35,491 nt of DNA from contig NZ_CALPCC010000022.1 of assembly GCF_943192905.1 (NCBI RefSeq), positions 1 to 35,491 on the forward strand, in the 5' to 3' direction. Both the position numbers and the translations under genes were made by a program. The notes under the pieces are model-generated. The model did no database searches. It was given only the letters and a program-made list of their open reading frames with translations, and had not been told where the DNA came from. Of the stretch, positions 23,983 through 33,752 are shown one piece after another. Every line of letters begins with the position of its first letter. The first letter of the stretch is position 1. This DNA comes from Adlercreutzia murintestinalis (lineage in GTDB: Bacteria > Actinomycetota > Coriobacteriia > Coriobacteriales > Eggerthellaceae).

Positions 23983-24993
23983 ATGACGGATGCTTCCATG
24001 CGCCTCGACCAGGCGGTAAGTCCGGAACGGGTCGCGCGGGCCGTATACACGGGCATCCGTGAGGCGGCATGCACCCTGCGCGCCGACGTTTTGGAGGCGA
24101 TACGCGCCAGTTGGCTGGACGCCAAGAAGCATGAGAGCGCTTCGCGCGCGAGCGAGGTGCTCCATGCCATGGTGGAAAACGCCCTGATCGGCGACCGCGA
24201 CCAGGTACCCATCTGCCAGGACACCGGTACCGTGTGGGTATGCCTCGAGCTGGGCGAGGAACGCCGTGTGTCAGGAGATGTGTTCAGTCGCGTCGATTTC
24301 GCGGTCGCGCGAGCCTACGAGGATGGTAAGCTCCGCATGAGCGTGGTGCGCGATGCCCTGTTCGATCGCACCAACACCAACACCAATGCGCCCGCATTCT
24401 GCGAGGTGCGCATGGTGCCGGGCAAGGGTGCTCGGGTGCACGTGATGCTCAAAGGGGGAGGCTCCGACAACGCTTCGCGGGTGGTCATGCTCTCGCCCGA
24501 TGCAGGACCTGCAGGCGTAAAGCGCGCGGTGGTGGAATGCGTGCGCGAGAAGGCCGCGAACGCCTGCCCGCCGCTGATCGTCGGCGTGGGGGTGGGCGCC
24601 ACGTTCGACAAGGTGGCAGGCTTGGCCAAGCATGCCCTTTTGCGCCCGGTAGGAAGTCGGGCGGCAAGCGATGAGGCAGCTGCTTTCGAGCAGAGCGTGC
24701 TCGAGGAGGTCAATGCGACCGGTATCGGTCCGGCGGCGCTCGGAGGTGCGCCCACCGCGCTTGCGGTGCATGTGGAAACGGCGCCGTGCCACATCGCTGC
24801 GTTGCCAGTGGCGATCAACATGGGATGCTGCGCTATGCGCAGTGCCACCATCGACCTGGTCACCGAAGAGGGTTATGCGCTGGAGTTTCCTGCGGCTCAA
24901 ACGTGGGAAGGCGATGATATGAACATGCACCGTGTGGCAGATCAGGATGCGCAGGCAGCCGAGGAAGCGGCCCGGCGAAAGGAGCGCGCATGA
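23983..24993 (+). CDS. Class I fumarate hydratase, alpha subunit
   Basis: This 336-residue subunit is the iron-sulfur catalytic part of a two-subunit fumarase, which interconverts fumarate and malate; related enzymes act on tartrate, so substrate is not certain. Likely cluster ligands are C78 (VPICQDTGT), C195 (NACPP) and C282 or C283 (NMGCCAMRS). RTNTNTNAP and KGGGSDN are typical family runs. It begins at the base after the trpS stop. The beta subunit overlaps its end as ATGA, as in other split class I fumarases. Confidence 0.92.
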   Translation: MTDASMRLDQAVSPERVARAVYTGIREAACTLRADVLEAIRASWLDAKKHESASRASEVLHAMVENALIGDRDQVPICQDTGTVWVCLELGEERRVSGDVFSRVDFAVARAYEDGKLRMSVVRDALFDRTNTNTNAPAFCEVRMVPGKGARVHVMLKGGGSDNASRVVMLSPDAGPAGVKRAVVECVREKAANACPPLIVGVGVGATFDKVAGLAKHALLRPVGSRAASDEAAAFEQSVLEEVNATGIGPAALGGAPTALAVHVETAPCHIAALPVAINMGCCAMRSATIDLVTEEGYALEFPAAQTWEGDDMNMHRVADQDAQAAEEAARRKERA

Positions 24994-25541
24994 GCGAGGC
25001 GATCGAACTCAATCTGCCGTGCTCGCGCCACGATCTTGCCTCATGCGTGGCGGGGGACAGCGTTCTTCTGAGCGGTTCGGTGTATACGATGCGCGACGCC
25101 GGGCACGCGCGGTGCCTCGCGTATCTGGAAGAGCACGGCGAGCTGCCCTTCGATCTGGCCGGTCAGGTGCTCTTCTATGCGGGTCCCACTCCGCCTGCCG
25201 CAGGGCGTCCTCTGGGGGCGGTCGGTCCCACTACGGCCAGCCGCATGGATTTCGCCACGCCGCAACTGCTGCGCGCTGGCATCGTTGCGACCATTGGCAA
25301 GGGCACGCGCTCAGCTGAAGTGGTGCGCGCGTGCCAAGAGACGGGCAGCGTGTATTTCGCGGCGGTAGGCGGCATCGCCGCGCTGCTGGCCGAGCGCGTG
25401 GTCCACAGTGAGCTGGTGGCATGGGAGGACCTGGGCACCGAGGCGCTGCGACGCCTTGAGGTGCGCGATCTGCCCGTTTTCGTGGAGATCGATACCGCAG
25501 GTCATGATTTGTATCGAAGCATCGAGGGCAGTTGCGCATGA
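24990..25541 (+). CDS. Class I fumarate hydratase, beta subunit
   Basis: This 183-residue subunit completes the active site. Motifs are [42 protein letters not shown] and [12 protein letters not shown], with [17 protein letters not shown] toward the end. GAAAGGAG inside the alpha gene serves as its Shine-Dalgarno. Its stop overlaps the ABC-F start as ATGA. Confidence 0.92.
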   Translation: MSEAIELNLPCSRHDLASCVAGDSVLLSGSVYTMRDAGHARCLAYLEEHGELPFDLAGQVLFYAGPTPPAAGRPLGAVGPTTASRMDFATPQLLRAGIVATIGKGTRSAEVVRACQETGSVYFAAVGGIAALLAERVVHSELVAWEDLGTEALRRLEVRDLPVFVEIDTAGHDLYRSIEGSCA

Positions 25542-27550
25542 TCTTGCAAGTCGAGCATATCTCCAAGTCCTTCGGTGGCGTCGATCTTTTCAGCGATGTC
25601 ACCTTCAAGCTCGAACAGGGCGACCGTCTTGCTCTTGTTGGCCCCAATGGCGCTGGCAAGACCACCATGCTCAAGATCATCACCGGTCAAGAAGATGCTG
25701 ACAGCGGCAAAGTCATCTTCGCGCGTGGCGCACGCGTGGGATATCTTGAGCAGGAAGCGATCGAGATGGGCGCGGCGCCCGTCTTCGAAGAGGTCATGTC
25801 GGCGCAAGCCGAAGTGCTCGAGCTGGAACGCACGCTGAAAGAGCTCGAGAGCGGGCTCGGCGCGAATCCCACCGAGGCGCAGCTGGCAGCTGCAGGTCGC
25901 GCCCGTGATGCGTATGAGATGGCTGGTGGCTATACGCTCGAGGCAACGGTGCGCGCCGTGCTGTTCGGGCTGGGCTTTCGCGAAGAGGATATGACGCGCG
26001 CAACGAGCGAGTTCTCCGGCGGTTGGCAGATGCGCATCGCGTTGGCGAAGCTTTTGGTGCGCAATCCTGAGGTGCTCTTGCTTGACGAACCCACCAATCA
26101 CCTCGATCTGGAATCGGTCAAATGGCTGGAGAGCTTCCTGCGCACCTACGATGGCTCCGTCATCGTGGTGAGCCACGATCGTGCGTTCATGGATAACATG
26201 GTCGATCGCGTCGCTGAGGTGGCACAGGGGCGCGTGACGCTGTACAAAGGCAACTACTCGGCGTATCTCAAAGCTCGCGAAGAGGCGCTCGTGCGCCTGG
26301 CCGCTGAGAAGCAGAAGCAGGACGAGGAAATAGCCAAGCTCGAGGCGTTCGTCGAAAAGTTCCGCTACAAAGCCACCAAGGCGAAGCAAGCCCAAGATCG
26401 CCTGCGCAAGCTCGAGCGTATCAAAGAGAATCTGATCGTGCTGCCCGAGCAGCGCAAGAGCGTGCACTTCAATTTCCAGCAGCCGCCACGCACGGGGGAT
26501 GAGGTGGTGCGCGCCGAGGGGCTCGTGAAGCGCTACGGAGACCATGCTGTCTATGACGGTATCGACTTCACGCTATGGCGTGGCGACAAGGTGGCGCTGG
26601 TGGGTCCGAATGGCGCGGGCAAATCGACCCTGCTCAAGATGATCGCGGGCATTATCGCGCCAGATGCGGGCACCATCCGCTACGGGGTGAACGTGAGTCA
26701 CACCTACTACGCACAGCATCAGCTCGAAGAGCTCGATGCTGCCAGCACCGTCTTCCAAGAGCTCGACCGTGCAGCGCCCGGCTGGACCATCAGCCGGGTA
26801 CGCAGCTTGCTGGGCGCGTTCCTCTTTCATGGCGATGACGTGGACAAGCGCGTCTCGGTGCTCTCGGGTGGCGAGAAGAGCCGCCTTGCGCTTGCGAAGA
26901 TGCTGGTGGCGCCGCGCCCTTTGCTGTGTCTCGACGAGCCGACCAATCATCTTGATATCTCGAGCGTGGACGTGCTCGAACAGGCGCTGTGCGCGTTCGA
27001 GGGCACCCTGCTCTTCATCACGCATGACCGCCACCTCATCCGCGGAGTGGCGAACCGTATCGTAGAGGTGGATGCCGGCACCTTGACCGACTACGCAGGT
27101 GACTACGATTACTACTTGTACAAATCAGGCCAGCTTGAGAGCAACCAGACTTTGTCGGCGTCCATCGTGGATGAATTGTTCGACGACGAATCATCCGGTG
27201 GCGCTGCTGCGACGAAGCCCGCGAAGGAAGCATCGCGCCAATCGAGCGCGCCCAAGAGCAAGGAGCAGAAGCGCGTCGAGGCTGAGGCGCGCAACCGGGC
27301 GCATGCAGCTACGAAGAACCTGCGCCGCCGCGTTGACGAGCTGGATGCTCAGCTCGCGCGCGATAACGCCCGTCTGGAAGAGCTCTTGGAGCTGATGGCC
27401 GACCCCGACTTCTACATGAAGGAGGAAGGCACTGCTGATGCTATCGCTGAGCATGCCTCGCTCAAGCAGCGCATCGCTCAGGCGGAGGGGGAGTGGCTTG
27501 AGCTCTCCGAACAACTGGAAGCAGAGCTTGCCCGTCATGGGTGCGCCTGA
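25538..27550 (+). CDS. ABC-F family ATPase (Uup/EttA group)
   Basis: This 670-residue soluble protein has two ABC domains and no membrane part; such proteins act on the ribosome in translation or antibiotic protection. The first domain has Walker A GPNGAGKT (35-42), signature FSGGW (159-163) and Walker B ending D183-E184. The linker between domains is long and charged ([18 protein letters not shown]). The second domain has Walker A from 356, LSGGEKSR and D466-E467. A coiled-coil C-terminus (about 565-668) resembles Uup-type tails. ATG 25538 is chosen over an upstream TTG because it overlaps the fumarase stop as ATGA. Which ABC-F subgroup is meant is unclear. Confidence 0.9.
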   Translation: MILQVEHISKSFGGVDLFSDVTFKLEQGDRLALVGPNGAGKTTMLKIITGQEDADSGKVIFARGARVGYLEQEAIEMGAAPVFEEVMSAQAEVLELERTLKELESGLGANPTEAQLAAAGRARDAYEMAGGYTLEATVRAVLFGLGFREEDMTRATSEFSGGWQMRIALAKLLVRNPEVLLLDEPTNHLDLESVKWLESFLRTYDGSVIVVSHDRAFMDNMVDRVAEVAQGRVTLYKGNYSAYLKAREEALVRLAAEKQKQDEEIAKLEAFVEKFRYKATKAKQAQDRLRKLERIKENLIVLPEQRKSVHFNFQQPPRTGDEVVRAEGLVKRYGDHAVYDGIDFTLWRGDKVALVGPNGAGKSTLLKMIAGIIAPDAGTIRYGVNVSHTYYAQHQLEELDAASTVFQELDRAAPGWTISRVRSLLGAFLFHGDDVDKRVSVLSGGEKSRLALAKMLVAPRPLLCLDEPTNHLDISSVDVLEQALCAFEGTLLFITHDRHLIRGVANRIVEVDAGTLTDYAGDYDYYLYKSGQLESNQTLSASIVDELFDDESSGGAAATKPAKEASRQSSAPKSKEQKRVEAEARNRAHAATKNLRRRVDELDAQLARDNARLEELLELMADPDFYMKEEGTADAIAEHASLKQRIAQAEGEWLELSEQLEAELARHGCA

Positions 27551-27587
27551 CGCTGCTCTCCGGTTGCGGCCGTGGTAAACTGATCGA

Positions 27588-28268
27588 ATGCCAGAATCAA
27601 CGATTGCATATTACGTGTGCGCGATCCTCAGCTTCGTGCCAGCGCTGGTGCTCCACGAGGTGGCGCACGGCTTCGCGGCGTACAAGCTGGGAGACCCAAC
27701 GGCTAAGAAGGCTGGGCGGCTCTCGCTCAACCCTCTCAAGCACATCGACCCGTTCGGGACGGTTATCTTGCCGTTGCTTCTCATGATCATGAATTGGCCC
27801 ATTTTCGGGTACGCCAAACCGGTGCCGTACAACCCCGGCTACTTCAAGGATCCGCGCAAAGGAGACGCCATCACCGGTCTTGCGGGCCCGTGCGCGAACC
27901 TGTGCTTGGCAGCAGCAGCGGCTCTGTTGGCATGGGCGCTTGCAGGGGTGGCGCCGCTGCTGGCGCAAACCATGCCCGGGCTGTATTTCTATTACCTGTT
28001 CTTGCCGATGTTCTGTCTCATCAATCTGTACTTGATGTTCTTCAACCTGATTCCCATACCGCCCCTTGATGGTTCGTCCATCATCGCGCTGTTCATTCCG
28101 GTGAAGTACCTGCCCAAATGGTACTCGATCCAGCAGTACGCTTTCCCGGTGTTCATGATCTGCGTGATAGCGCTGCCGTGGCTGATCGGCATCAATCCGT
28201 TCAGCTGGTATCTGGATGCAACGGCAGGCAATCTTGCCGATCTGATGCTGCCGCCTGGGGTGCGCTAA
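27588..28268 (+). CDS. Site-2-protease-like M50 membrane metallopeptidase
   Basis: This 226-residue membrane protein has zinc ligands H23 and H27 in HEVAHGF (HExxH) and the third ligand region PIPPLDG with D161. Four to six hydrophobic spans are seen. The compact form lacks PDZ and CBS domains. No Shine-Dalgarno is seen; TAAACT lies seven bases before the ATG and could be the -10 of a leaderless transcript. Substrates are unknown. scpA begins one base after its stop. Confidence 0.88.
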   Translation: MPESTIAYYVCAILSFVPALVLHEVAHGFAAYKLGDPTAKKAGRLSLNPLKHIDPFGTVILPLLLMIMNWPIFGYAKPVPYNPGYFKDPRKGDAITGLAGPCANLCLAAAAALLAWALAGVAPLLAQTMPGLYFYYLFLPMFCLINLYLMFFNLIPIPPLDGSSIIALFIPVKYLPKWYSIQQYAFPVFMICVIALPWLIGINPFSWYLDATAGNLADLMLPPGVR

Positions 28269-28269
28269 G

Positions 28270-29058
28270 ATGGCCTATCGCGTCAAGATAGAAAGCTTCG
28301 AGGGTCCCTTCGACCTTCTGTTGTACCTGGTCAGCCGCAAGAAAGTTGACATCGGATCCATCTCCATCACCGAGATCGCCGATCAGTACCTTGCCGAGGT
28401 GGCGCGCATGGAGCGCCTCGACCTCGACGTGGCGAGCGACTTTCTTCTGGTAGCGGCCACGCTTCTTGAGATCAAGGCGCAGGCGTTGTTGCCCGCGGCG
28501 CGTGACGAGGTGGCTGACGAGGTTGCAGAGCTGGCACCCGATGCGGCGCGCGATCTGCTGGTGGCGCGCTTGATGGAATACAAGCAGTTCAAAAATGTTG
28601 CATCCGAGCTTGATGCGCGGTTTGAATCAGAGGGGCGCATGCATAGCCGCCCGTTCGGACCCGATGCGTGCTTCTTGAACCTCATGCCCGATTTCCTTGA
28701 GGGCACCACGCTCGATTCGCTGGCATTGCTAGCCGCCGAGGCGCTCGCACGTCGCGAGCAATTCCTGCTGGAAAGCGAGCATATTGCCGCGAAGCCCATT
28801 CCGGTCGAGGTTCATGTTCGCGCTATCCATGCGCGCATCGAAGCGAAGAAACACGTGCGCTTCAGCCAGTTGATAGAAGGGCAGCGCACGCCTGCGCTTG
28901 TCGTGGTGACCTTCCTGGCCATTCTGGAGCTCTATAAGCGCCGCATGGTCGATCTGGTGCAAGATGAGCAATTCGGCGATATTTCCATCGATTACAAGGA
29001 AGGTTCGGGAGAGCTCGATCTGAGCGGTGATGACGAGCTGACATCTGTGGGGAGTTGA
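28270..29058 (+). CDS. scpA: Segregation and condensation protein A
   Basis: This 262-residue kleisin bridges the SMC dimer in the chromosome-condensing SMC-ScpAB complex. The N-terminal block FEGPFDLLLYLVSRKKVDI (10-28) and LEIKAQALLP (67-76) are hallmarks; the C-terminal winged helix includes VVVTFLAILELYKRRMV. scpB follows with its ATG three bases after the scpA stop. Confidence 0.95.
   Translation: MAYRVKIESFEGPFDLLLYLVSRKKVDIGSISITEIADQYLAEVARMERLDLDVASDFLLVAATLLEIKAQALLPAARDEVADEVAELAPDAARDLLVARLMEYKQFKNVASELDARFESEGRMHSRPFGPDACFLNLMPDFLEGTTLDSLALLAAEALARREQFLLESEHIAAKPIPVEVHVRAIHARIEAKKHVRFSQLIEGQRTPALVVVTFLAILELYKRRMVDLVQDEQFGDISIDYKEGSGELDLSGDDELTSVGS
29049..29054 (+). promoter_or_regulatory. 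Shine-Dalgarno GGGGAG of scpB
   Basis: GGGGAG lies six bases before ATG 29061, which favours this start over the TTG at 29055. Confidence 0.65.
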
Positions 29059-29060
29059 CG

Positions 29061-29795
29061 ATGTTCCAAGGTCTGAGCGAAGAGAACATAGAAGGCGCCA
29101 TTGAGGCGATGCTGTTCGTGACCGATGAGCCGGTGGGCGTGTTGACGCTGGCCGATCAGCTCGAGTGCGATCCAGTGCTCGTTGAGGCTGCGCTCGTCGA
29201 GATCGCCCGCAAGCTCGAGGCGGACAATCGAGGCATCCAATTGCGCGAGGTGGCTGGCGGCTGGCGGTTGTTCACGCATCCCGCCTACCATGACGTCATC
29301 GAGAAATACGTGCTGTCGTGGGATACGCGCAAGCTTTCGGCGGCGGCCATGGAAACGCTTGCCATCATCGCGTATACGCAGCCCGTCACGCGCGCAGGCG
29401 TGGCGCAGGTGCGCGGGGTGAACTCGGATAGCACCGTGAGCAGTCTCGTCGAGAAGGGTCTCGTACGCGAAATGGGAACCTCTGATGCGCCGGGCAATCC
29501 CACTTTGTATGGAACGACGCGCGCCTTCTTGGAGCGGTTCGGTCTGCGCTCGACCAAGGACCTTCCCGATCTTGCCGAATTCGCTCCCGACGAGGAAACG
29601 CGGCGCCTGATAGCTGAGCGCCTGTCAGCTACCCGTGTGGCCCCCGAGGTGTCCGAAGAGGCAGCAGCGCTCATGGCCGAACAGATGCTCGAAGAGGATA
29701 TGGATGCTCAGATGCAGGATGCCATCGCAGCTACGCTGGGTGTGGTGGATAAGATAGACTTCGACGCGCTCTCGTTCGATTTCGATCAAGAATGA
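29061..29795 (+). CDS. scpB: Segregation and condensation protein B
   Basis: This 244-residue partner of ScpA has two winged-helix domains. Family runs include EAMLFVTDEPVG, ETLAIIAYTQPVTRAGVAQVRGVNSD and GLVREMGTSDAPGNPTLYGTTRAFLERFGL. The tail after about residue 180 is acidic and less conserved. Its stop overlaps the rluB start as ATGA. Confidence 0.95.
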   Translation: MFQGLSEENIEGAIEAMLFVTDEPVGVLTLADQLECDPVLVEAALVEIARKLEADNRGIQLREVAGGWRLFTHPAYHDVIEKYVLSWDTRKLSAAAMETLAIIAYTQPVTRAGVAQVRGVNSDSTVSSLVEKGLVREMGTSDAPGNPTLYGTTRAFLERFGLRSTKDLPDLAEFAPDEETRRLIAERLSATRVAPEVSEEAAALMAEQMLEEDMDAQMQDAIAATLGVVDKIDFDALSFDFDQE

Positions 29796-30502
29796 TGCGC
29801 CTCTCCCGATATCTGGCCCGCTCTGGTGCGGCATCACGCCGGGCGGCCGAGCGCCTGATCGACGAGGGGCGCGTTTCGGTCAATGAAGAGGTCGTTCGTC
29901 AACAAGGGGTCAAGGTTGACCCGCTGCATGATGAGGTGCGGTTGGATGGGCAGCTTCTCAAGCTTCCCGCAGAGCAGATGACGCTCATGCTGCACAAGCC
30001 AGCGGGATATGTGACCACCATGGACGATCCGCAGGGGCGGCCCACGGTGGCTGAGCTTGTGCCACTCGACGCGTATCCGTCGCTGTTTCCCATCGGGCGC
30101 TTGGATCGAGACACCACGGGGCTGCTCTTGTTCACGACCGATGGCGATCTGGGCAATGCGCTCGCGCATCCGAGCCATGCGGTGGATAAGCACTATCGTG
30201 CGCGCATCGATGCGCCTTTGGGCTCGCGCGCGCTCGATCGGCTGCGGCGTGGTGTCGATCTTGATGGGCGCATGACGGCTCCGGCGCGCGTGCAGATGGT
30301 GGAGCGTGGCGCGCATCCGGTGTATGCCATCACCATCCACGAGGGGCGCAATCGTCAGGTGCGGCGCATGTTCGAGACGGTAGGCGCATCGGTGATAGAG
30401 CTGCATCGGGCGCAGATCGGTCCGCTTTCGCTGGGAGATGTGCCTTGCGGGTGCTGGCGGGAGTTGACGTCGGCCGAGGTTGATGCGCTCGTCGGGCGCT
30501 AA
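29792..30502 (+). CDS. rluB: 23S rRNA pseudouridine synthase, RluB/RsuA family
   Basis: This 236-residue enzyme has an N-terminal S4 RNA-binding domain (LSRYLARSGAASRRAAERLI) and a catalytic domain with D105 in GRLDRDTTGLLLFTTDG. The late motif HEGRNRQVRRMFETVG is typical of the RsuA/RluB/E/F group. The scpA-scpB-rluB order is common in Gram-positive bacteria and supports RluB; the exact uridine is not predictable. Confidence 0.92.
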   Translation: MMRLSRYLARSGAASRRAAERLIDEGRVSVNEEVVRQQGVKVDPLHDEVRLDGQLLKLPAEQMTLMLHKPAGYVTTMDDPQGRPTVAELVPLDAYPSLFPIGRLDRDTTGLLLFTTDGDLGNALAHPSHAVDKHYRARIDAPLGSRALDRLRRGVDLDGRMTAPARVQMVERGAHPVYAITIHEGRNRQVRRMFETVGASVIELHRAQIGPLSLGDVPCGCWRELTSAEVDALVGR

Positions 30503-30587
30503 GCATCGTGGCGAGCAAGTATCTGCGCGCGTGCGCGCGCATGTTGCTACAATGAAGAGCATCAGCAAGGGAAAGGTTCTTCAAAGC

Positions 30588-31760
30588 GTGCCAGACATGA
30601 CAACAGATCAGAGAAAAGCGCCGTTCGATGCGGTGGTCGTCGTAGGACTGGGGTTGATCGGTGCCTCTTTGACCGCAGCGCTGAGGAAGGCGTATCCCGG
30701 CCTTGTCATCTTCGGGGTCGATACCGATGGGCGCTCATGTGTGGTGGCGCAAGAGCGCGGCTGGGTTACCGAGGCGAGCCGTCCTGATGATCCAGCATTC
30801 TGCCGTTTTTTGGCAGAGAAGGCCGACTTGGTGGTGCTCGCGACGCCGGTTGCCGCGGTAGATGAGTACATGAGCTTGTTGGCACAGACTGGCTATGCGG
30901 GCGTGTTGACCGATACGGTATCAACGAAAGCTCACCTGATCGAGGCAGCTTCCGAGCTGTTGCCCGACCCTTCGATCTACGTTCCCGGGCACCCCATGGC
31001 AGGGTCGGAGAAGGCGGGCGTCGACAGCGCGCGCTCCGACCTCTATGAAGGGGTGAACTGGATACTGTGTCCTGACGAGACCACCGATCCCGATGCGTTC
31101 CAGAAGCTCCATGAATTGATCTGCGGCATGGACGCGCGCGTGGTGTCGCTGCCGCGCGAGGTCCACGACGATGCGGTGGCCATCGTGAGTCATGTGCCCC
31201 ATATGGTGGCAAGCGCGCTGATGCAGCTCGCGCTCGCGCATGTGGACGAAAGCAGATCGCTTCTGCGTTTGGCTGCGGGCGGGTTCAAGGACACCACGCG
31301 GGTGGCGGCTGGTTCACCTGAGCTGTGGTGCGGTATCGCCTTCGACAACGCATCTGCGCTTGCCGCAGGGCTTGACGAGATGGAAGGCATCCTGTCGCAG
31401 CTGCGCGAGACGCTCGAATCAGGCGACAAGCCCGCCTTCACGCGATTGCTCTCCACGGCAGCCGAGGCGCGTCGGCAGCTGCCTGCCGCCTGGGTGCCTG
31501 GCTCCGATAAGCTGATCGAAGTGCGCATTCCCATGGTCAACCGCACCGGCGTGGTAGCCGAGGTAACTACGATCGCCAGTTCGGTCGGTTGCAATATTCA
31601 ATCCATCGAGATAGATCATGTGTCCGAAGGTAACGCCGTGTTGAGTCTCGTCCTGACCGACGAAGGCGATATCGGACAGCTCTCCTATAAGTTGATAGAC
31701 GCTGGTTATGCCGTGTCGTTTAGTCCTCTGTCCCCAAAGGAGCACAGTCATGTCGAATAA
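30588..31760 (+). CDS. tyrA: Prephenate dehydrogenase with ACT domain
   Basis: This roughly 390-residue enzyme oxidises prephenate to 4-hydroxyphenylpyruvate in tyrosine synthesis. The Rossmann motif is VVVVGLGLIGASL near the N-terminus; HPMAGSEKAG and the helical dehydrogenase part follow, then a C-terminal ACT domain (IPMVNRTGVVAEVTTIAS onward) for feedback control. The start is uncertain: GTG 30588 with GAAAGG upstream is chosen, but ATG 30597 and ATG 30552 are possible. TACAAT at 30548-30553 might be a -10. aroA overlaps its end. Confidence 0.92.
   Translation: MPDMTTDQRKAPFDAVVVVGLGLIGASLTAALRKAYPGLVIFGVDTDGRSCVVAQERGWVTEASRPDDPAFCRFLAEKADLVVLATPVAAVDEYMSLLAQTGYAGVLTDTVSTKAHLIEAASELLPDPSIYVPGHPMAGSEKAGVDSARSDLYEGVNWILCPDETTDPDAFQKLHELICGMDARVVSLPREVHDDAVAIVSHVPHMVASALMQLALAHVDESRSLLRLAAGGFKDTTRVAAGSPELWCGIAFDNASALAAGLDEMEGILSQLRETLESGDKPAFTRLLSTAAEARRQLPAAWVPGSDKLIEVRIPMVNRTGVVAEVTTIASSVGCNIQSIEIDHVSEGNAVLSLVLTDEGDIGQLSYKLIDAGYAVSFSPLSPKEHSHVE
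31736..31742 (+). promoter_or_regulatory. Shine-Dalgarno AAAGGAG of aroA, inside tyrA
   Basis: AAAGGAG lies seven bases before ATG 31750 and decides this start against an upstream in-frame ATG at 31708. Confidence 0.75.
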
Positions 31761-33072
31761 AACGACCATCGAACCCCTGCAGGGTCCTTTGAGCGGAACT
31801 GCACGGGTGCCGGGCGATAAATCCATCTCGCATCGTGCAGTGCTGTTCTCAGCCATGGCCGAGGGCACCTCGCACATAAGCGGCGTGCTCGATTCCGAGG
31901 ACGTGCGCTCGTCCATCGCAGTGGTGACCCAGTTGGGCGCAGTCGTTGATCTGGAGCCGTGTGAAGACGGATCGCTCGCAGGCACGGTGCGCGGCTGGGG
32001 GCAGGCAGGCCCGACGCAGCCGGATGCGCCCCTTGATTGCGGCAATTCTGGCACCACCGCGCGTCTTCTCATGGGCATGCTGGCGCCCTGGCCCATTCAG
32101 GTGACGTTGACCGGCGATGATTCGCTGCGCCGTCGCCCTATGCGTCGCAACACGGCGCCGCTCATGAAGATGGGCGTGCAATTCAAGCCCGCCGAGGCGG
32201 ACCATCTGCCCATCACGGAGACGGGAACAGCCGACCTGCGCGCGATCACCTACGACGCGCCCATGGCATCGGCCCAGCTCAAGACAGCGGTGCTGCTCGC
32301 GGGCCTCTATGCTCACGGTACCACCACGCTGAACGAACCTGCACCGTCGCGCAATCATACCGAGCTGATGCTGCCTGAATACGGAGTGCCTACCACCGCC
32401 GGAACGCGCGTTGCCGAGGTGAGCGGTCCTGCCGTGATGCATGCATGCGATCTGCATGTGCCCGGGGATGCTTCCTCGGCCGCATTCCTGGTAGCGGCTG
32501 CGCTGCTCAAGCGAGGGAGCAGCGTCCGCATCGAGGGCGTTTCGCTGAACCCGGCGCGCATCGGTTTCGTGCGCACGCTTGAGCGCATGGGCGCCGACAT
32601 CGCCGAGCACGTTGAGGGACACGAGGGCAAGGAGCCCTTCGGAAGCATCGATGTGTCCTTCACTGCTAGCTTGCACGGCTGTGAGGTGCCCGCTCAGCAT
32701 TTCGCTTCCATCTTGGATGAGGTGCCGGTGTTGGCGCTCGTGGCGGCGCACGCGCGCGGCGTGACGGTGTTCAAGGGCGTGGCAGAACTGCGGGCGAAGG
32801 AGACCGACCGCATTCAGGCCATCATGGAGGGCTTGGAGAAGCTGGGTATCGATGTGTGGGAAGAGGGGGATAATCTCTACATTGAGGGCGATCCCCACCT
32901 GCGCGTCCCTGAGGGCCTTACGTTCGACTCGAAGGGCGACCATCGCATTGCCATGACCTGGGCTTTGGTGGGGCTGTGCGGAGAGGCGTCCGTTGCGGTG
33001 GATGATTTTGCTGCGGTCGCGGTGAGCTATCCCAATTTTCTGACCGATGTTGAGAGCATGGTGCGCGCATGA
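31750..33072 (+). CDS. aroA: 3-phosphoshikimate 1-carboxyvinyltransferase (EPSP synthase)
   Basis: This 440-residue shikimate-pathway enzyme joins PEP to shikimate-3-phosphate. Motifs: PGDKSISHRA (21-30) with K24, DCGNSGTTARLLMG, RRRPMRR, AELRAKETDRI and GDHRIAMTWAL. The SNSGTT-type region reads GNSGTT, with GDKSISHRA intact. It overlaps tyrA by 11 bases and cmk by four. Next to tyrA it forms an aromatic-synthesis pair. Confidence 0.95.
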   Translation: MSNKTTIEPLQGPLSGTARVPGDKSISHRAVLFSAMAEGTSHISGVLDSEDVRSSIAVVTQLGAVVDLEPCEDGSLAGTVRGWGQAGPTQPDAPLDCGNSGTTARLLMGMLAPWPIQVTLTGDDSLRRRPMRRNTAPLMKMGVQFKPAEADHLPITETGTADLRAITYDAPMASAQLKTAVLLAGLYAHGTTTLNEPAPSRNHTELMLPEYGVPTTAGTRVAEVSGPAVMHACDLHVPGDASSAAFLVAAALLKRGSSVRIEGVSLNPARIGFVRTLERMGADIAEHVEGHEGKEPFGSIDVSFTASLHGCEVPAQHFASILDEVPVLALVAAHARGVTVFKGVAELRAKETDRIQAIMEGLEKLGIDVWEEGDNLYIEGDPHLRVPEGLTFDSKGDHRIAMTWALVGLCGEASVAVDDFAAVAVSYPNFLTDVESMVRA

Positions 33073-33752
33073 TCGTGGCAATAGATGGGCCGTCTGGCGC
33101 TGGCAAGTCGAGCGTGGCGAAGGCGTGCGCCAAGCAGCTGGGCTTTTCGTGCTTGGATACCGGTGCGATGTATCGCGCTCTTGCTTGGTTGGCCCTTGAG
33201 CGCGGCGTGTCGCTTGATGACGATGCGGCGCTGGGGAAACTCGCGTGCACGTGCACGATAACGTTCGGCCATGTCACGGGCGATCCGGTTCCGCGAAGCG
33301 TGTCGATCGATGGTCGTGAGGTGACCGATGATATTCGCACCGCCCGCATCGATAAGGCGGTAAGCCCCGTGTCCGCTGCGCCCAGCGTGCGTAAGGCCAT
33401 GCTCGAGCAGCAACGGCGCATCGGCCTGAACGGAGATTACGTCGTAGAGGGGCGCGATATCGGTACGGCGGTATTCCCGGATGCGGAGCTGAAGGTGTTC
33501 CTGACGGCATCGCCGGAAGAGCGTGCGCATCGGCGCGTACGACAAAACGCCGATCGCGGCGTGGGGTCCATCGATTATCCCGAGGTGCTCGCCGACATCG
33601 TGCGGCGTGACGAGTGCGATTCGAGCCGCGCAACGAATCCGCTTCGCCCTGCCGATGATGCCATACATATCGACTCCACCGATCGCTACATCGAGGATAT
33701 CATCGCGCAGATCGTCGAGATGGCCCGCCACACCCAGGAGGTGCTGCGCTAA
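33069..33752 (+). CDS. cmk: Cytidylate kinase
   Basis: This 227-residue kinase phosphorylates CMP and dCMP. The P-loop GPSGAGKSS begins at residue 7, followed by DTGAMYRALAW, DDIRTARIDKAVSPVSA and the REV-DI/GRDIGTAVFPDAELKVFLTAS regions. The ATG overlaps the aroA stop as ATGA. plsC follows directly, an order seen in many Gram-positive bacteria. Confidence 0.95.
   Translation: MIVAIDGPSGAGKSSVAKACAKQLGFSCLDTGAMYRALAWLALERGVSLDDDAALGKLACTCTITFGHVTGDPVPRSVSIDGREVTDDIRTARIDKAVSPVSAAPSVRKAMLEQQRRIGLNGDYVVEGRDIGTAVFPDAELKVFLTASPEERAHRRVRQNADRGVGSIDYPEVLADIVRRDECDSSRATNPLRPADDAIHIDSTDRYIEDIIAQIVEMARHTQEVLR

Noticed and set aside
25502-26545. Minus-strand frame of 347 codons opposite the ABC-F gene
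   Set aside because: The Walker and signature motifs are on the plus strand; the frame is a by-product of codon bias.
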